A stretch of 64,000 nt of DNA, taken from Verticillium longisporum. Its lineage: Eukaryota > Ascomycota > Sordariomycetes > Glomerellales > Plectosphaerellaceae. This document shows, in pieces, positions 58,001 through 64,000 of the stretch. Position numbers and translations under genes: made by a program. The stretch lies in assembly GCA_019188255.1 (NCBI GenBank), contig JAETXT010000004.1:3782001-3846000 (forward strand). Direction: 5' to 3'. The notes beneath the pieces were generated by a model that did not search any database, was not told where the DNA came from, and was given only the letters and a program-made list of their open reading frames with translations. Each line of letters starts with the position of its first letter. Positions within the stretch are counted from its first letter, which is position 1.

Positions 58001-60589
58001 GGGTTCGTGGAAAGGCTGTCTGAGTCGAGCCAGTTCGGTATGGCCATAGCGGGTGCCGAGAGTCTACGCTTCGGAGATATAACCATCCTGAAGGCTCGTA
58101 GATGCGGTCTTGGCTTCGAGCTGCGTGGCGCCTCATCCAGGTTGCATGGTAGGGGAACCAGGCCAAGACCTCCATCGAAGAGCATGCTCTCAGCCTGGTC
58201 GCGGGCGGCACGACAAGGTCGGTAGTCGAAAGCTAAGCACTCTCCGAACAGGTTAGTCAGGTACGGGACGGTTTAAACACGCGACACGGCGTGCTGCAGG
58301 CATGTCATGGCTGACATGAAGCAGACTCGGCTGCTTTGCCATTTGCCTGCCTTGGTCGGGCCTTGACACACGCTGTACGTACATGCCGCGCGTTGTCGAT
58401 GATCCGATCTACATCAGACCCAGTGGTCATGTTTCAAAGGTTGTGGATAGATCAGGAGACGATGTCGGGATTCACGAGTCATCATCACAATCTGCAAAGC
58501 GTTCTGGCATAACCCAAGCACACCGGCCCTGGGGCGGATGGTGATGTGTGATCAATGCTCGAAGATCAGGGGGGGAGATCGATTGCACTGCCATCCTCAC
58601 TAGCGTACGATGGCGATTGATTGCAACCGCTGAATGATGAGATGGAGCAGATTGTCTCGACAGGGCGGGTGGTGGGAGACGGCTGAACTGGCATCATTAT
58701 CCCGTGGAGGAAGTGGTAATTTCCAATACGGTGAGGGTATGTCGTCAGAAGGAGACGAGCATGTCTGAACGTCCCTGGCCAGACAGACCCTGCGACCGCA
58801 TTCGGCACTGGTGTTAAAAATATGGGTGCCTATCGAGATACGCGTGGGCGAATCTTGGGCTTGTATTGGCTTGTATTGGCTTGATTTGACCACCAGCTGG
58901 TGCTGGTTCTCGCAGTGACCGTCTCCTTTGGGCAGACCTTTCTCGAATTCAGACAAATGAGGCGCACAGGGTGAACAACGTTACGTGCCAGGGGCGTCGA
59001 AGCCGAAGTCGTGCCACGGTGACATGCAGCGGCCGCGGATGAGGCCTGGGCGTGGGTAATTGACATCAATTTCCATGAGATTGCGCCTAGCAGGGTTCGT
59101 TATCAGACTCGTCGCAGGCCGGGAACCATCGACATAAAACGAATAGGTTGGCTGAAAAGAGGCGTCGATGGACCGAGCTACGTTTGATGAGATTGTTTCC
59201 TCGTTATTATCCAGCGAGATGGAGGACTAGTGGGTTACATGCATAGGTAAAGCCATCTCAGGCGACCAACTGCCAGACAGGGCGAGGGCCGAATTTGACT
59301 TCGTAGGCGCGATCTTTGATGCCAGTCAAGCCTGCAACGGTCCCCTTGGACCAAGAAGCGGTCAAACAATGCCGATCAACTCCGGCGAGAGCGGCATCAG
59401 AGTCGTGAATCTGACTCGAGTGCCCATCGTTTGACTGTGGCAAGCGCGCGACAGCACAGTACCAGGCTGTTCAAGCGTCAGCCGCAGATCTGTGTGAGCG
59501 GTGAATTGATGGCGAGAGTTGATGCGGTAGGTCGCCGTGTACCGTAGCAGTGGGAAAGGCACAGTAGTTATTACCATCCCCACTACAAGCCGTCTATCAG
59601 TATGTGCAAGGTGGGCATGGCGTGAGCCGCGGATCGTCGACAGCGCATGGATCCTCGTCCCCCCCAAACTTGGCGTACTTAGTATGCTGTGCTGGGCTGT
59701 TGCCCAAGCTAGGTGCTCGTTGCAGGGAAAGGCCAGGCACTGCATTGGTGCATTGTATCCGCTTTCTCTTGTGATGGCTTTTGATGCTTGGCTCTCGCAA
59801 CTTGTTTCATCTCGTTACCTTCTTTGCCTTTGTAGAAGCCACGGCAACAAAGGTTACTTAAGTCCGCTGCACAGCAAGGCCCCATCGGCGGCCAGAGGCT
59901 CTGGCTGATATGTGCCCTACCCCCACAAGGTAGACAGTCGTGCTGCGTGACGCGACCGTAGGAATTAGGTGACTCGTCCAGGTATGACCAGAAGAGGGTC
60001 CAGAACTTGCAGAGGATAGCAGTTACAGAGAAGCGCGCAGGCGGCGGGGGAGGGGGTGGAGGAGAAACCCGGCCGGTGGCAGTAGTCGATGTGGTGGTCA
60101 CAGTCGTGGTGGTAGTGGTGGGGCTCACACCTGGAATAGGTGGTAGGTATACCACTACAAGTCTACGGTACCCGCCTTATCACCTGGGAAGGGTTGGTAA
60201 CTACTTCTCCTGGCGTCTGGCGTCTGGCCCCGGCGTCCTTGTCCGCCCACCATGACCCCCGGCCTCTCATGACCCCTGCAGAAAAATAAATCTGGGCCCC
60301 TCCTTCTGTTGCCGCAGAGCTGGCTGCACTGGCTGCGCAGCGCACCTCCTTTTCCCTCCTCCCAGCCTAAAGCCCACTTCGATATCTACGGCAACGTGCC
60401 AATACGCCCCTCAGTTCGATTCTCTTTTGCTGGTCCTCTCGCCTCTCGCAGAACCTCACGTCCTTTCTTCTCACAGCTCTGTCTGCTGCTTGAATCCTGT
60501 CTCCGTCTTCACACACGTCCATCGTCGTGAAGCATACCGCCACTCCATCTCCCCCCACCTTCCCAAAGCAAAAGGACATCTTCCCCACC
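55089..60589. other. 5.5-kb gene-poor region
   Basis: The first kilobase is C/T-rich on the minus strand (transporter leader). The remainder to 60000 has frequent stops, and I found no chain of exons or domain. Weak frames (57841-58185 minus, 59258-59443 minus, 58581-58956 minus) are not supported. The last ~400 bp are the C/T-rich UGM promoter. No tRNA-like box pair was seen. Confidence 0.45.
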
Positions 60590-62502
<1,913 letters not shown>

Positions 62503-64000
62503 ACTACTTAATATCAAGGTGAGCCCGGCCGGCGGGGCGACTTGAAAGAGTCGGCGTGGGACGCGAACAGCAAGCGGATGTGGGCCTGGCTGGAAGGGAC
62601 GATTCGAATGGGAGAGGCACACCGGGAAGGTGACCGGCGTGATGATGCATGCTTTGAGGATACATGGGATTGGTTTGCTTGCCAGGAGGCAAGCACAAGC
62701 GTCATACGCATGATGTTGATTGATTTGTAGAAGGCATGGCGGATGGCCTGCTGTTGGGCCAGGTTTGATAGATATGCCGAAACTCTGCTAGATAGATGAA
62801 GAATTGTCGTGAAGCCTCAACTGCGTCCCTACTTGTCATTCTGCCTCCGGGTGTACACTTGTATGCTGGATCACGGTTCCCGCAGCAGGGCATGTCCTCC
62901 ACCACACTCGGTGGTCTCAGAATGCGGCTCTGTTGCGGAACATGCGTAGGTCTCACTTGGACCGCGACCCATCAAAGGCGACAAATATATAAGCCGAGAC
63001 TGCGGCGTGTTCGAGGCACGGGGACATTGATGGGAGGGAGTGGAGGTCTGGGCCGCTTATGTTATCAACACGTACGAGGTCAGGACATTTTACAGGGCGT
63101 GTTTGGGAGTGAAGAGAGAGAAAGAAGGTTTCGAGAAGGATGTCAGAGTGGCTGGACGGAGAGACCGTCTTGGAACACGCGACCAGCTGCAAGCCGACAC
63201 GCTAATCATGCCACTCCGTGAATTTTTCTTTTCTCTTTTCCTGCCTTGCTATCATTGTAAACAAGGCACGAGAGGAAACGCAACGTTCGGTTGGGCAGTA
63301 ACGGGATAGGATCGACATGCGTCGTGTGGTTTTTGTCTGGGTGACTGGGTTGATGACAGAAAGGAACTCGATCCGAAGATGTGGGGACAGGGCCGGCCGA
63401 TCAGAGGCTCAGGGTTGGCCTGCAAGCATTGGAATGACAGCTGCTTTCTGGCCTGTAAGATGAGATGTAGCTGGCGAGGAGACGGGGTTGAGCTGGCTTG
63501 CATTGCCTTGCCTGCCTTGCCTACCTACCTTGCCTACCTTGCCGTGCTGATGATCTGGGCAAGAGGGACGACGGTTGTTATCGATTGCAGAGACGAGATC
63601 GCTCTGGTTCGGGGCTGCAACGTCGACGAAAAGCATGTTTGATTAGGTACCTTCGTCCTTGCCGGGCCACTTCCAAGGCGGCGGGGGAGGAGGGGGACAA
63701 GGAGTCGTCATCTGGCAGCAGAGCCGAACCAGCAGAACAAAGCAATCGTCAGGCACTACCCGAGGAGGCCCCCCCACTTCACACGCCGAGCGGCCGCCCC
63801 TTCGAATGACTGATTCAAGATGGCTGACTAGGCACCTAAGGACCCTAGCATCCAGGCCCCTCCCCCCCCCTAAGGCCCCAAGACCTTGTGTCGGTCAATG
63901 ACCAGGTTCAGTGTCTCTTGCCATGGCCCAGATCCCGCCCGCCTCGCGAGCCAAGTCGTCAGTCCCCGTCCAATAGAGCAGGTGGAGTCACGAAGATTCA
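62503..64000. other. Downstream region to window end, no gene
   Basis: 1.5 kb with no supported gene. It contains a pyrimidine-rich pseudo-repeat of ccttgcc/ctacctt units near 63500-63545 and the UGM 3' end. Frames on both strands are short and without domain. Confidence 0.5.

Overview
The window looks like nuclear DNA of a filamentous ascomycete (Pezizomycotina, most likely a sordariomycete). The evidence is short GT-AG introns of roughly 50-300 bp with gtaagt/gtatgt-type donors, GC-rich third codon positions, genes packed on both strands, Pezizomycotina-type families (Chs7, RRN6, UDP-galactopyranose mutase, Pmt2), and AT-rich blocks that look like relics of repeat-induced point mutation (RIP). 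Species cannot be told from the sequence. No tRNA, rRNA, CRISPR array or bacterial-style operon was found.

Left part (1-15.8 kb): EMC7 (ER membrane insertase subunit), a WW-domain protein with a Gln/Gly/Tyr/Pro-rich repeat tail, a choline-transporter-like (Pns1/SLC44) gene with a 1-base frame break, an unrecognised long gene interrupted by TAG, a UPF0303/GlcG-like protein, an intronless SsuD-like luciferase-fold monooxygenase of bacterial type, a 113-bp direct repeat, and a Rab GTPase with a large proline-rich insert.

Centre (16-34 kb): PMT2 O-mannosyltransferase (in-frame TAA), a 1,966-bp RIP-degraded transposon with 148-bp inverted termini, a 9-bp target duplication and a pogo/Fot-type transposase relic, a CHY/RING ubiquitin ligase (in-frame TAG), the gamma-tubulin complex protein MZT1, the RNA polymerase I factor RRN6, a PITH-domain protein (frame break) and a sugar transporter (frame break). 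From 34 to 40.3 kb no gene could be supported, followed by a short AT-rich block flanked by coding-like fragments.

Right part (41-64 kb): a membrane protein of unknown role, the chitin synthase chaperone CHS7, TFIIH subunit SSL1, 4-hydroxyphenylpyruvate dioxygenase (HPPD) divergent from a TTC36-like TPR protein, NCE101, ribosomal protein eL27, a triose-phosphate/nucleotide-sugar transporter (frame break), a 5.5-kb gene-poor stretch, and UDP-galactopyranose mutase.

Most genes are housekeeping genes with independent jobs. Several bear on the cell surface: CHS7 (chitin synthase export), PMT2 (O-mannosylation), UGM (galactofuranose supply) and possibly the sugar-phosphate transporter. The most suggestive functional pair is HPPD-TTC36, because mammalian TTC36 is a known stabiliser of HPD. 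About a third of the genes carry a single-base frame break or an in-frame stop. The indels mostly look like sequence errors. The three stops are all compatible with C-to-T changes in a CpA context.
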